Assembly (NCBI RefSeq): GCF_900185725.1 | Contig: NZ_FYAU01000026.1 | Span: 124,001 to 188,000 of the forward strand | Direction of reading: 5' to 3' | Length of the DNA stretch: 64,000 bases | DNA from: Stappia sp. TSB10P1A | Lineage (GTDB): Bacteria; Pseudomonadota; Alphaproteobacteria; Rhizobiales; Stappiaceae | Shown: piece by piece, positions 34,482 through 42,005 of the stretch | Layout: every line of letters starts with the position of its first letter | How positions within the stretch are numbered: position 1 is the first letter of the stretch | Position numbers and translations under genes: made by a program | Notes under the pieces: model-generated | Databases searched by the model: none | Told to the model about the DNA's origin: nothing | The model's input: only the letters and a program-made list of their open reading frames with translations

Positions 34482-36166
34482 GCGTGACGACCGCGAGCGG
34501 ATCGCGGCCGGCCGCACACCTGCCCGGCCGGGCCAGCGACCGATCGATCACCCTGGCCCTGTCGATCCTCGCCGCGATCCCGATCCTGCTGTTCCTGCTG
34601 CTGCCGCTGACCGGCATCCTGCTGCGCGGATTCCAGACGCCGGCCGGCTTCGGCCTCGGCAATTTCATCCAGACCTTCGGCGCCGACCGCTTCTGGCGGC
34701 TGGTCGGCAACAGCATCTCGATGTCGCTGACGTCGACGCTGATCGCCGTCGGCCTTGCCTATTTCTACGCCTATGCCCTGCAGCGGGCGTCGATCCCGCT
34801 GAAACCCTTCCTGCGGATCGCGGTGCTGACGCCGCTGTTCGCCCCCTCGCTGGTGCAGGCGCAGGGACTTATCCTCCTGCTCGGCCGCAACGGCGCGCTC
34901 AACCGCTTCCTCGGCTTCGACATTGATATCTATGGCTTCTGGGGCACGACCATCGCCAATGCGCTCTACGCCTTTCCTTACGCCTATCTGATCCTGTCCG
35001 CGGCGCTGGCGGTGGCCGATGCCCGCATCTACGAGAGCGCCGAGACGCTGGGCGCGGGACCGGCGCGGATCTTCCGGGACGTGACGCTGCCGGCGACCCG
35101 CTTCGGCCTCGCCGCGGCGATCTTCGTGGTGTTCACCCTGGTGATGACCGACTTCGGCAACCCGATGGTGATCGGCGGGGATTTCAGCGTCCTTGCCACC
35201 GAGGTCTACAACCAGGTTATCGGCCAGGCGCAGTTCGGCCTCGGCGCGGTGATCGGCATCGTCCTGCTGGTGCCGGCGGTCCTCGCCAAGCTGATCGAGA
35301 AGCGGATTTCCGCCCGCCAGCACGCCCTTGTCACCGCCCAGTCGAAGCCGCTCGAGGTCAAGCCGTCGCGCGGCCGCGACATCGCCTTTTCCGTGTATGC
35401 CTATGTGATCGTTGCTCTCATCCTGAGCGTCCTGGCCATCGTCGTCCTCGCCAGCTTCGTCCGGCTGTGGCCCTACAACATGAGCTTTACCCTCAGGCAC
35501 TACCAGTTCGACGTCCAGAACGGCACCGCGCCGCTGTGGAACAGCGTCGGCGTCTCGCTCGCCACCGCCATCCTCGGCGTCGCGATCACCGGCCTCACCG
35601 CCATCGTGGTGCATAAGTTCAGGAACCCGCTGACCGGACCGCTGTCGATGCTGGCGATTCTGCCCGCGGCGGTGCCCGGAATGGTGCTGGGATTGGGATA
35701 TGTGCTGACCTTCAACGACCCGGCAAATCCGCTGAACATTCTCTATGGCAGCTTCGCGCTGATCGTCATTCTCAGCGTCTATTACAACCACGCCCATGCA
35801 TTCCTGATCTCCTCGACCAGCCTGAAGCAGATCGGCCCGGTCTTCGACGAAGCCTCGACAACACTCGGCGGAAGTACGCTGACAACCTTGCGCAAGGTGA
35901 CGCTTCCACTTCTGTGGCCGACCTTGCTCGGCGTCGGCGTCTTCTATTTCATGCGGACAATGGTCTCGCTGTCGGCGGTGATCTTCCTGGTGACGCCGTC
36001 GACGCAACTTGCCGCCGTCTCGGTTCTGCAACTCTCCGACCGCGGCGCGCTCAACCAGGCGGCGGCGTTTTCGGTCTGCATCATGGCGATCGTCGTCGCC
36101 TGCCTGTTGATCGTGCGCACCATCCTGTGGCTCGCCGGCGCCAAGAACGTGACGCTGATCCGCTAG
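34478..36166 (+). CDS. ABC transporter double permease (PhnU/FbpB-like)
   Basis: A 562-residue fused permease. Each half has about six spans and an EAA loop: ESAETLGAGPARIFRDVTLP (about 188-207) and DEASTTLGGSTLTTLRKVTLP (about 457-477). It starts inside the ATPase stop (ATGA). It is the last gene of the importer. No intrinsic terminator with a T-run was found after it, only the hairpin region at 36265-36320. Confidence 0.9.
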   Translation: MSVTTASGSRPAAHLPGRASDRSITLALSILAAIPILLFLLLPLTGILLRGFQTPAGFGLGNFIQTFGADRFWRLVGNSISMSLTSTLIAVGLAYFYAYALQRASIPLKPFLRIAVLTPLFAPSLVQAQGLILLLGRNGALNRFLGFDIDIYGFWGTTIANALYAFPYAYLILSAALAVADARIYESAETLGAGPARIFRDVTLPATRFGLAAAIFVVFTLVMTDFGNPMVIGGDFSVLATEVYNQVIGQAQFGLGAVIGIVLLVPAVLAKLIEKRISARQHALVTAQSKPLEVKPSRGRDIAFSVYAYVIVALILSVLAIVVLASFVRLWPYNMSFTLRHYQFDVQNGTAPLWNSVGVSLATAILGVAITGLTAIVVHKFRNPLTGPLSMLAILPAAVPGMVLGLGYVLTFNDPANPLNILYGSFALIVILSVYYNHAHAFLISSTSLKQIGPVFDEASTTLGGSTLTTLRKVTLPLLWPTLLGVGVFYFMRTMVSLSAVIFLVTPSTQLAAVSVLQLSDRGALNQAAAFSVCIMAIVVACLLIVRTILWLAGAKNVTLIR

Positions 36167-36264
36167 GAAAAGATCAGCAAAAGCAAAAGGTTAGTTCGAC
36201 TGCCCGGCGCCCTGGGAGGTACCCTTTCCGGCCTGCAGACAGCTCGCGGCGGCTTTTGGGCGGC

Positions 36265-36320
36265 TTGCAAAAATTGAGACGGATTTTGCAAAAACCCGTC
36301 TCAATTTCCGCCAATTTTGC
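36265..36320. promoter_or_regulatory. AT-rich hairpin with repeated TTGCAAAA motifs
   Basis: A perfect 12-bp stem (36271-36282 with 36296-36307, AAATTGAGACGG) with a 13-base loop. TTGCAAAA-type motifs occur left of it (36265-36275), in the loop as TTTTGCAAAA (36284-36293), and right of it as CAATTTTGC (36312-36320). It stands out by base composition. It could end the importer transcript, be an operator, or be a small RNA. Confidence 0.5.
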
Positions 36321-36370
36321 GACGGCGTCGCCAAACGCGCCGCGCCGCCCTCTTCCGGACGCGCGGCGAG

Positions 36371-36395
36371 GGAACATTCCGGCCGGACGCCGGTT
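36371..36395 (+). promoter_or_regulatory. EcfG-type promoter of the 62-residue membrane protein gene
   Basis: GGAAC 36371-36375, GTT 36393-36395, spacer 17; the start codon is 27 bases after the -10. It is the first of the run of EcfG-type promoters that extends to 63 kb. Confidence 0.78.
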
Positions 36396-36421
36396 GGATC
36401 GGCTCCACCGTGGAGATCGAT

Positions 36422-36610
36422 ATGGCCGAAACCCTCTGGCTTCTCGTGGTCCTGGGCGGACCCGTCATCATCGCAGCGCTTCTGATCCGTGTGCTGCTTC
36501 GCCGGCGCAGACTGTCGCGGGGCGAACGCCGGGAGAGGGACCAGGCGACGCAGGAGCTCTACGAGAAGTCCGCGACCGAGGGCGACCGGACCCGTCCGCC
36601 GGAGCATTAG
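36422..36610 (+). CDS. Small single-span membrane protein
   Basis: A 62-residue protein: one hydrophobic span (LWLLVVLGGPVIIAALLIRVLL, split at residue 20, about 5-26) followed by a basic, then acidic, cytoplasmic tail. GGAG lies 6 bases before the ATG at 36422; a longer open frame from 36317 would start before the promoter. It is expressed from an EcfG-type promoter by inference. Similar one-span stress proteins are common in this order; no function is known. Confidence 0.72.
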   Translation: MAETLWLLVVLGGPVIIAALLIRVLLRRRRLSRGERRERDQATQELYEKSATEGDRTRPPEH

Positions 36611-36665
36611 GTCGGAGACGCTCGCCGGGAGGCCCGACCCTGCCGGTTCAGCCCCCCCCCCGCCG

Positions 36666-38480
36666 CTACTCGGCCGCCTTGGAGGCAAGGTTCTCCGCCA
36701 CCGCGTCGAGCGGATTGGTCGTCCCCTCCTTGCGCAGCGCCGACCAGGGCGCATGCAGCGCCCAGTAAAGGCCCTCCGGCCGGTATTCCAGCGTCACCCC
36801 GGCGGAGAAGGCAGCCGCCGCATGGCGCTCGATGATGATCGAGCCGAAGCCGCTCCGCTGCGGCGGCGCGACGGGCGGGCCGCCCTCCTCCCGCCATTCC
36901 AGCAGCACCGCCGGCTCATCCCGGCGGCTGCCGGCACAGGACCAGGAAATGTGGATGCACCCTTGCGGGCTCTGCAGCGCCCCGTATTTGATGGAATTGG
37001 TGGCAAGCTCGTGCAGCACCAGGCCGAGATTCTGAACCGCGCTGACGCCAAGGACGAAATCCTCGCCCGCGATCGCCCGTTGCTCAAGCGAGACGCCGAC
37101 GGTCGACAGATGCTGGTCTATCAGTTCCCGCAGCGACACGCCATACCAGTTTTCCTGGGCCAGCAGCTCGACCGACTGGGCAAGTCCCTGCAGCCGGCTG
37201 TCGGCCGCCTCCTGGAACTCCTCCTTGGTGGCGGACTGGCGTGCGATCTGCCGCAGGATCGCCTGAACCAGGGTCAGCACGTTCTTGGTGCGGTGGACGA
37301 GTTCGCGCAGCAGCAGATGGACGCGGCTCTCGGCCTCGCTGCGGTCGAAGGAGGCGTTGCACAGCGCGATGGAGATCTGGTTGACCTCGATCACCCGGGT
37401 TTCCAGCGGCGCGACGACCTCGCCGCGCCCCATCCGCTCCGCCATCCGCGACAGGCCGGTGATCGACCGGCCGAGATGCCGGGCCACCAGATAGGCCATC
37501 AGCATGCTCAGCGCGATCAGGGCGATGCTGCCGAAGACCAGCAGCTTCCAGGTCACGACCGACGACTGCACGGCGGCAAGCGGCCCCGACAGGACGATCA
37601 CCCAGGGAAAGGCGGTGAGCCGGGCATAGCCGCTCACCATCACCTCGCCGTCCTGCCGGAACTCAACCGCGTCGCTGAAGCGCCGGAAGCCGTCATGCGG
37701 ATGGTGCGGGAAGGGCGTGGCGGAGGGCGGGCCATCCGTTCCGCTGGAGGCGATGACCAGTCCCTTCTGGTCGACCACGGTCACATTCCACCCGGCCGGG
37801 ATCAGCTCCCGGGACAGCACGGCCTCAATCTGCTGTGTGCCCTGGGTCAGGATCAGGGCAGCGCCGACATGCCGCAACGTCTCGGGCAGCGGCAGGGTGA
37901 CGTTGAACACCCATTCCTGGCCGGTCTTGCCGAAGAACATGTTGGAGACGGAGACCTGGCCGTTGGCGAGCGCTGCTTCCAGCGACAGCATGTCCGACAT
38001 CGGGCCAAGCGGCGCGCCATAGGGCACCCGGGTGTTGAGGAGCTGCTGGCCGCTCTCGTCGACCAGCAGCAGATACAGGAAGTGCGAGGACAGAATGTGC
38101 TGGGTGCGGCTCTGGAAGCCCTCAAGGTCGCCCTGCTCGAGCTCGGGGAAGACGGCCAGCAGCCGCAGTGTCGAGGTCATGTCGTGCAGGTGGCGCTCGA
38201 CGATGCGCCCGAGGGTGCGCGCGTCGGCCGCGGTCTTGGCGCGCAGCGCGTCGCGGTCGCTGGTCTCGATTTCGGTGAACAGGAACGCCGCGAATGCGAT
38301 CAAGGGCATGGCGATCGCCGCCGCCAGAAACGTCAGATAGGACGTGATCGACGCCGTCGGAATTCGAAACGGCCATCCGGAAGACAGCTTGCGCAAACGA
38401 TCCCAGTGCCTGCCGAGGCGCGCCTTGCAGCCCGCGCGATCGGCAGTCGGCACCCCTCTCTCTGGACGTTCACCCCCCAA
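36666..38480 (-). CDS. HWE-family sensor histidine kinase, candidate PhyR kinase
   Basis: Up to 604 residues. Membrane span 1 is about 46-69, an extracytoplasmic dCache-like sensor 70-305 (YLLLVDESGQQLLNTRVPYG), span 2 about 311-333, and a HAMP-like linker. The HWE core has LLLRELVHRTKNVLTLVQAI with His396 and the N-box LVLHELATNSIKYGAL. HWE/HisKA2 kinases are the usual phospho-donors of PhyR, and this gene has an EcfG-type promoter, so it probably feeds the stress response. The start is uncertain: TTG 38480 is the first possible, and GTG codons follow. No cognate response regulator is adjacent. Confidence 0.85.
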   Translation of the reverse strand: MGGERPERGVPTADRAGCKARLGRHWDRLRKLSSGWPFRIPTASITSYLTFLAAAIAMPLIAFAAFLFTEIETSDRDALRAKTAADARTLGRIVERHLHDMTSTLRLLAVFPELEQGDLEGFQSRTQHILSSHFLYLLLVDESGQQLLNTRVPYGAPLGPMSDMLSLEAALANGQVSVSNMFFGKTGQEWVFNVTLPLPETLRHVGAALILTQGTQQIEAVLSRELIPAGWNVTVVDQKGLVIASSGTDGPPSATPFPHHPHDGFRRFSDAVEFRQDGEVMVSGYARLTAFPWVIVLSGPLAAVQSSVVTWKLLVFGSIALIALSMLMAYLVARHLGRSITGLSRMAERMGRGEVVAPLETRVIEVNQISIALCNASFDRSEAESRVHLLLRELVHRTKNVLTLVQAILRQIARQSATKEEFQEAADSRLQGLAQSVELLAQENWYGVSLRELIDQHLSTVGVSLEQRAIAGEDFVLGVSAVQNLGLVLHELATNSIKYGALQSPQGCIHISWSCAGSRRDEPAVLLEWREEGGPPVAPPQRSGFGSIIIERHAAAAFSAGVTLEYRPEGLYWALHAPWSALRKEGTTNPLDAVAENLASKAAE

Positions 38481-38546
38481 CCCCGCTGAAATGTACTACA
38501 GAATCCTCTTCTTTCCATAGGCTCGTTTTCCAGTCTGGCGAGCAAG

Positions 38547-38572
38547 GGAACATCGGCCCACACCCTGCGGTT
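38547..38572 (+). promoter_or_regulatory. EcfG-type promoter of the SDR gene
   Basis: GGAAC 38547-38551, GTT 38570-38572, spacer 18. It is superimposed on the minus-strand promoter at 38549-38574, so polymerase can occupy only one direction at a time. Confidence 0.75.
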
Positions 38573-38574
38573 CC
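38549..38574 (-). promoter_or_regulatory. EcfG-type promoter of the HWE kinase gene
   Basis: On the minus strand, GGAAC (38574-38570) and GTT (38551-38549), spacer 18. Each promoter's -35 overlaps the other's -10, forming the inverted repeat GGAAC-N18-GTTCC. Confidence 0.72.
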
Positions 38575-38607
38575 AGGTCGTGAACACCCGACCCGCAGGA
38601 GCACGAC

Positions 38608-39573
38608 ATGGCGACACCGAACCGCAGGACCACCACCGAGGCAACCGCGCAGCGTCAGCGCGAAATCCAGGACGAGCCGGGCGGCGCAGCGCCTGAAGGG
38701 CGCGACGGGGCGATGCAGGCCGGCGCAAGGCGCTATCCCGAGCCGCCGCTGCCCGAACAGCACCAGCCCAAGCCCGGCGCCGAATGGGCGCTCGATCCGG
38801 TCCCCATGTGCGATGCCCCCTATTACGAGGGCTCGCGCAAGCTGCAGGACCGCGTGGCGATCATCACCGGCGGGGACTCCGGCATCGGCCGCTCCGTCGC
38901 CATTCTGTTCGCCCGGGAAGGCGCCGATGTGGTCATTTCGTATCTGACGGAGGACAGGGACGCGAAGGACACCGCCGCGATGGTGGAGAAGGAAGGCCGC
39001 CGCTGCCTGATGAGCCGGGGCGACATCCGCGACCCCGATTATTGCGCGCAACTGGTCGCAAAGACCGTCGACACGTTCGGCCGTCTCGACATCCTCGTCA
39101 ACAACGCGGCGTTCCAGGTCCATGCCGAGGCGATCGAGGACCTGTCGACCCGGCATTTCGACGAGACGATCCAGACCAACCTGCACGGCATGTTCCACAT
39201 GTGCCGCGAGGCGGTGCCGCACATGAAGACCGGCGCGGCGATCATCAACACCGGCTCGGTGGTCGGGCTGGAAGGCAAGGCGCAACTGCTCGACTACGCC
39301 ATCACCAAGGGCGGCATCCACGCCTTCACCAAGTCGCTGGCCGCCCAGCTCCTGCCGCGCGGCATCCGGGTGAACGCGGTCGCCCCCGGCCCGGTGTGGA
39401 CGCCGCTCAACCCGTCGGACCAGCCGGCGGACAGGATCGCCGAGTTCGGCGCCTCGGTGCCGATGAAGCGGCCGGCGCAGCCGGAGGAACTGGCCCCCGC
39501 CTATGTGTTCCTCGCCTCGCCGCACTGTTCCAGCTACATCACCGGGGAAGTGCTTCCGGTCGTCGGCGGCTGA
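38608..39573 (+). CDS. SDR-family oxidoreductase (YghA/general stress protein 39-like)
   Basis: A 321-residue short-chain dehydrogenase. A disordered N-terminal extension of about 75 residues (KPGAEWALDPVP, then YEGSRKLQDR) precedes the Rossmann fold with TGGDSGIG at about 88-95, NNAA near 165, catalytic Ser in NTGSVVG and Tyr/Lys in YAITK. This extended SDR group is found in stress regulons of many bacteria. It should reduce or oxidise a small carbonyl or alcohol with NAD(P). It is transcribed from an EcfG-type promoter overlapping that of the kinase. Confidence 0.93.
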   Translation: MATPNRRTTTEATAQRQREIQDEPGGAAPEGRDGAMQAGARRYPEPPLPEQHQPKPGAEWALDPVPMCDAPYYEGSRKLQDRVAIITGGDSGIGRSVAILFAREGADVVISYLTEDRDAKDTAAMVEKEGRRCLMSRGDIRDPDYCAQLVAKTVDTFGRLDILVNNAAFQVHAEAIEDLSTRHFDETIQTNLHGMFHMCREAVPHMKTGAAIINTGSVVGLEGKAQLLDYAITKGGIHAFTKSLAAQLLPRGIRVNAVAPGPVWTPLNPSDQPADRIAEFGASVPMKRPAQPEELAPAYVFLASPHCSSYITGEVLPVVGG

Positions 39574-39580
39574 CGCAAGA

Positions 39581-39666
39581 GGGGGGGAGACCGGATATCG
39601 GGACTGGGGGGGCCTAAGGGGACCTGGGGGGAGACTGGGGGGGAGACTGGGGGGAGACCTGGGGGG
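39581..39666 (+). repeat. Cluster of seven G-tracts (G-quadruplex-prone)
   Basis: G runs of 7, 7, 4, 6, 7, 6 and 6 occur within 86 bases, partly as a repeat of GACT/GACCT plus G-run. The cluster is between the convergent SDR and CBS-domain genes. The pattern suits G-quadruplex formation on the plus strand and slipped-strand length change. Confidence 0.75.
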
Positions 39667-39729
39667 AAGCCGGCGCCGAAGACGGATCCGTTCCCGCCCG
39701 GTTCCCACCCCGCTTCAGGTTCAGGCCGG

Positions 39730-40164
39730 TCAGTTGGCCGCCTGGTTGTGCGAGCCGCCGGGGCGGACGACGCCGCTGAGACCGATGCCGGTGATCGCCT
39801 GATCCTGGCGCACCGCATCGGCGAGCGAGACCACGCCGGTCAGCCGCTTGTCGGCGTTCAGCACGACGAGGCGGCGGACCTGGATGTCGCCCATATTCAT
39901 GATGACGTCCTCGATCTCGTCGTCCTCGAAACAGTATTTCACGTCGCGGGACATGACGTCGCGCACGCGCCCGCCCCCGTCGAGACCGCGGGCGACGCCG
40001 CGCACGGCGATGTCGCGATCCGTCACCATTCCCACGAGCTGATCGTTTTCGCCGACCGGCAGGAAGCCGATGTCCTGGCTCGCCATCCGCCGGGCAACCT
40101 GTTCCAGCGTGTCCTCCGGGCTGGCGATTTCCACGTCGCTGGTCATGATCTCTGAAATCTTCAT
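39730..40164 (-). CDS. CBS-domain-pair protein
   Basis: A 144-residue protein made of two CBS motifs: MTSDVEIASPEDTLEQVARRM with GFLPVGENDQLVGMVTDRDI, then DVMSRDVKYCFEDDEIEDVIMNM with RRLVVLNADKRLTGVVSLADA. CBS pairs bind adenosine nucleotides and act as energy-state sensors. The start at 40164 opens directly with MKISEIMT, the normal beginning of such proteins; the open frame upstream to 40443 would include the promoter. An EcfG-type promoter lies at 40238-40263. Confidence 0.93.
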   Translation of the reverse strand: MKISEIMTSDVEIASPEDTLEQVARRMASQDIGFLPVGENDQLVGMVTDRDIAVRGVARGLDGGGRVRDVMSRDVKYCFEDDEIEDVIMNMGDIQVRRLVVLNADKRLTGVVSLADAVRQDQAITGIGLSGVVRPGGSHNQAAN

Positions 40165-40237
40165 CTCGTTCTCCGGGGTTGTCGGTCCGTGACAGGGAGG
40201 GCCGCAGCCAGGCGGAGCACGGCTGCGCCAACCCATG

Positions 40238-40263
40238 AACCGCCGGCGCGTGCCGATTGTTCC
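40238..40263 (-). promoter_or_regulatory. EcfG-type promoter of the CBS-domain gene
   Basis: On the minus strand, GGAAC (40263-40259) and GTT (40240-40238), spacer 18, 74 bases before the start codon. Confidence 0.75.
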
Positions 40264-40382
40264 GCAAGGCCGCTCCGCGGCCGCCGCGCGGCCATCGGTC
40301 CCGGGAGGACGGGAGAGAGGGGGGGCGAGCCGAGGGCGTGTGTGGCGGCGCTTCGGACGCCCTGTTCTGCGTGCGCCGCGCA

Positions 40383-40408
40383 GGAACAATCCGCCGCCCT
40401 GGCGGGTT
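40383..40408 (+). promoter_or_regulatory. EcfG-type promoter of the BON-domain gene
   Basis: GGAAC 40383-40387, GTT 40406-40408, spacer 18, 46 bases before the ATG at 40454. Confidence 0.75.
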
Positions 40409-40453
40409 TCTCCACTATCCGCGAACCAACGCGCAGCAACCAAGGAGGCAAGG

Positions 40454-41128
40454 ATGCCGTATTATCCCAATGGCGACATGCGACGGGACGTCAGGTGGCG
40501 TGGGCCCTCCCGCCGCGACGACTGGGCCAGGGACAACTGGGCCAGGGAAGTCTGGGGAACCGACGAGCGGGATGACCGGGTGCCGTATCCGAGCATCGGC
40601 GCGCTCTATGGCCCCTCGCCGCTGATCGGCGAGGCGCTCTATCCGCATCCGCGCTATCGCGACTATGACGCCCGCGACTATGACGACTACCGGCGCGACG
40701 ATCCCTGGCGCGGGGCCGGATACGGACACGGGCGCGGCCGGGACGACGACCCGCGCGAGCGGGGCGACCGGCGCGCCTTCCTGGAGCGGGCGACCGACGA
40801 GGTCGCCTCGTGGTTCGGCGACGAGGACGCCGAGCGGCGGCGCGAGATGGACAAGCATCGCGGCAAGGGCCCGCGCGGCTACAAGCGCTCGGATGCCCGG
40901 ATCAGCGAGGACGTCCACGACCGGCTGAGCGATGATCCCTATCTCGACGCCACCAACATCGCCGTCGAGGTCAACGACCGCGAGGTGACGCTGAGCGGCC
41001 TCGTCGATCACCGCCACGACAAGCGCCGCGCCGAGGACTGCGCGGAATCGGTCTCCGGCGTGACCCATGTCCAGAACAACCTGCGCGTGCGCCCGCATCC
41101 GGTGCCGGCGCAGAGCGACGTGGCCTGA
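40454..41128 (+). CDS. BON-domain protein with charged repeat-like N-terminus
   Basis: A 224-residue protein. The first 140 residues are dominated by R, D, Y, G and W (for example RRDDWARDNWAREVWG and RYRDYDARDYDDYRRDD), probably disordered. A BON domain follows: ISEDVHDRLSDDPYLDATNI, then VEVNDREVTLSGLVDHRHDK and VSGVTHVQNNLRVR. BON domains bind phospholipid and occur in OsmY-like osmotic stress proteins. AAGGAGG lies just before the ATG. It lacks a signal peptide. Its last ~160 bases overlap the open frame of the endonuclease-like gene on the other strand. Confidence 0.9.
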   Translation: MPYYPNGDMRRDVRWRGPSRRDDWARDNWAREVWGTDERDDRVPYPSIGALYGPSPLIGEALYPHPRYRDYDARDYDDYRRDDPWRGAGYGHGRGRDDDPRERGDRRAFLERATDEVASWFGDEDAERRREMDKHRGKGPRGYKRSDARISEDVHDRLSDDPYLDATNIAVEVNDREVTLSGLVDHRHDKRRAEDCAESVSGVTHVQNNLRVRPHPVPAQSDVA

Positions 41129-42005
41129 CGGCACATGGCCTGACGGCAAGTGACATGACGGCAACGGCTGGCGGTCTCGGGCCGCCGGCCGCTCTCAGAC
41201 GTCTCCTCCCCCAGCCTCTCCCCCCCCCTCCCCCCCCCCCCGCCTCTCCCCCAGCCTCTCCCCCAGCCTCTCCGACAATCTCCAGCCTCGCCAGCAGCGG
41301 CAGGTGATCGGAGGCGATCCGCGCCAGCGGCGTGCGCAGCACCTCCACGTCGAGACAGCGCAGCCGCCCGGACAGGAAGATATGGTCGAGCCGCAGCAGC
41401 GGCAGACGGGCGGGAAAGGTCGGCCCCGCCAGGCGGCCGTCCGGCCGGCGCGCGAGCTGCAGACGCGAGGCCAGCCGCGCGAAGGCCGGCGAGGAGGGGA
41501 TCGAATTGAAATCCCCCATCACGATGAGGTCCCGCCCGGCGCAGGCGGCATTGCCCAGCCAGTCTTCGCCGAGAAGGGTCGCCACCTGCTGCCGCCGCTG
41601 GCGGCGCAGGACCCCGAGATGAGTGTTGAAGACGAACAGCGACCGCCCGCCGGCCTCGATCTCGCACCAGATCGCGCCGCGCGGCTCGCCGACCGACGGC
41701 AGCCCGCCGGTGCGGACGGTGCGCATCGGCAGCGCCGTCAGGATGGCGTCGCCGTATTTTTCCTCGGCGACATGCATCGCCGGATGGAACACCGAGGTCA
41801 TCTCCAGCGCGGCGGCGATATGGTGGGCCTGATCGATGCCGCCGCTGCGGGAGCGGCCGACATCGAGCTCCTGCAGGGCGACAATGTCCGGGCGGGCCTC
41901 GGCGATCACCTCCGCCACCCGCCCCGGATCGAGGCGGCGGTCGCCGCCGACGCAGCCATGCACATTGTAGGAGAGGACGCGCAAGGGACGGGTCATGTCG
42001 ATCAC
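40971..42005 (-). CDS. Endonuclease/exonuclease/phosphatase-family protein, frame disturbed at 3' end
   Basis: The domain is clear: VLSYNVHGCVGGDRRLD, IVALQELD, VFNTHLGVL, VMGDFNSIP, LLRLDHIFLSG, and ASDHLPLLARLEI, covering residues 1-240. Relatives are Mg-dependent nucleases or phosphodiesterases. It starts at GTG 42005, overlapping the phospholipase stop (GTGA). After residue 240 the frame enters GAGGCTGGGGGA repeats and poly-C tracts of 9 and 12 (41220-41241). The frame shown then runs antisense into the BON gene. A one-base change in the tract would continue the Glu-Ala-Gly-Gly repeat to a TGA at 41195-41197, so the true end is probably there. Confidence 0.8.
   Translation of the reverse strand: MIDMTRPLRVLSYNVHGCVGGDRRLDPGRVAEVIAEARPDIVALQELDVGRSRSGGIDQAHHIAAALEMTSVFHPAMHVAEEKYGDAILTALPMRTVRTGGLPSVGEPRGAIWCEIEAGGRSLFVFNTHLGVLRRQRRQQVATLLGEDWLGNAACAGRDLIVMGDFNSIPSSPAFARLASRLQLARRPDGRLAGPTFPARLPLLRLDHIFLSGRLRCLDVEVLRTPLARIASDHLPLLARLEIVGEAGGEAGGEAGGGGGGGRGWGRRRLRAAGGPRPPAVAVMSLAVRPCAVRPRRSAPAPDAGARAGCSGHGSRRRPIPRSPRRGACRGGDRRGRSASPRGR
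41198..41283 (-). repeat. 12-bp Glu-Ala-Gly-Gly repeat with C9 and C12 homopolymers
   Basis: On the minus strand, the unit GAGGCTGGGGGA recurs about four times, interrupted by G-runs of 12 (41230-41241) and 9 (41220-41228). The array lies at the 3' end of the endonuclease-like gene and shifts its frame. It may be phase-variable or reflect an assembly error. Confidence 0.75.

Noticed and set aside
32227-36166. Firm naming of the third importer as phnSTU (2-aminoethylphosphonate)
   Set aside because: The similarity is suggestive, but the neighbouring DeoR regulator usually senses sugar phosphates, and no phosphonate-degrading gene is present.
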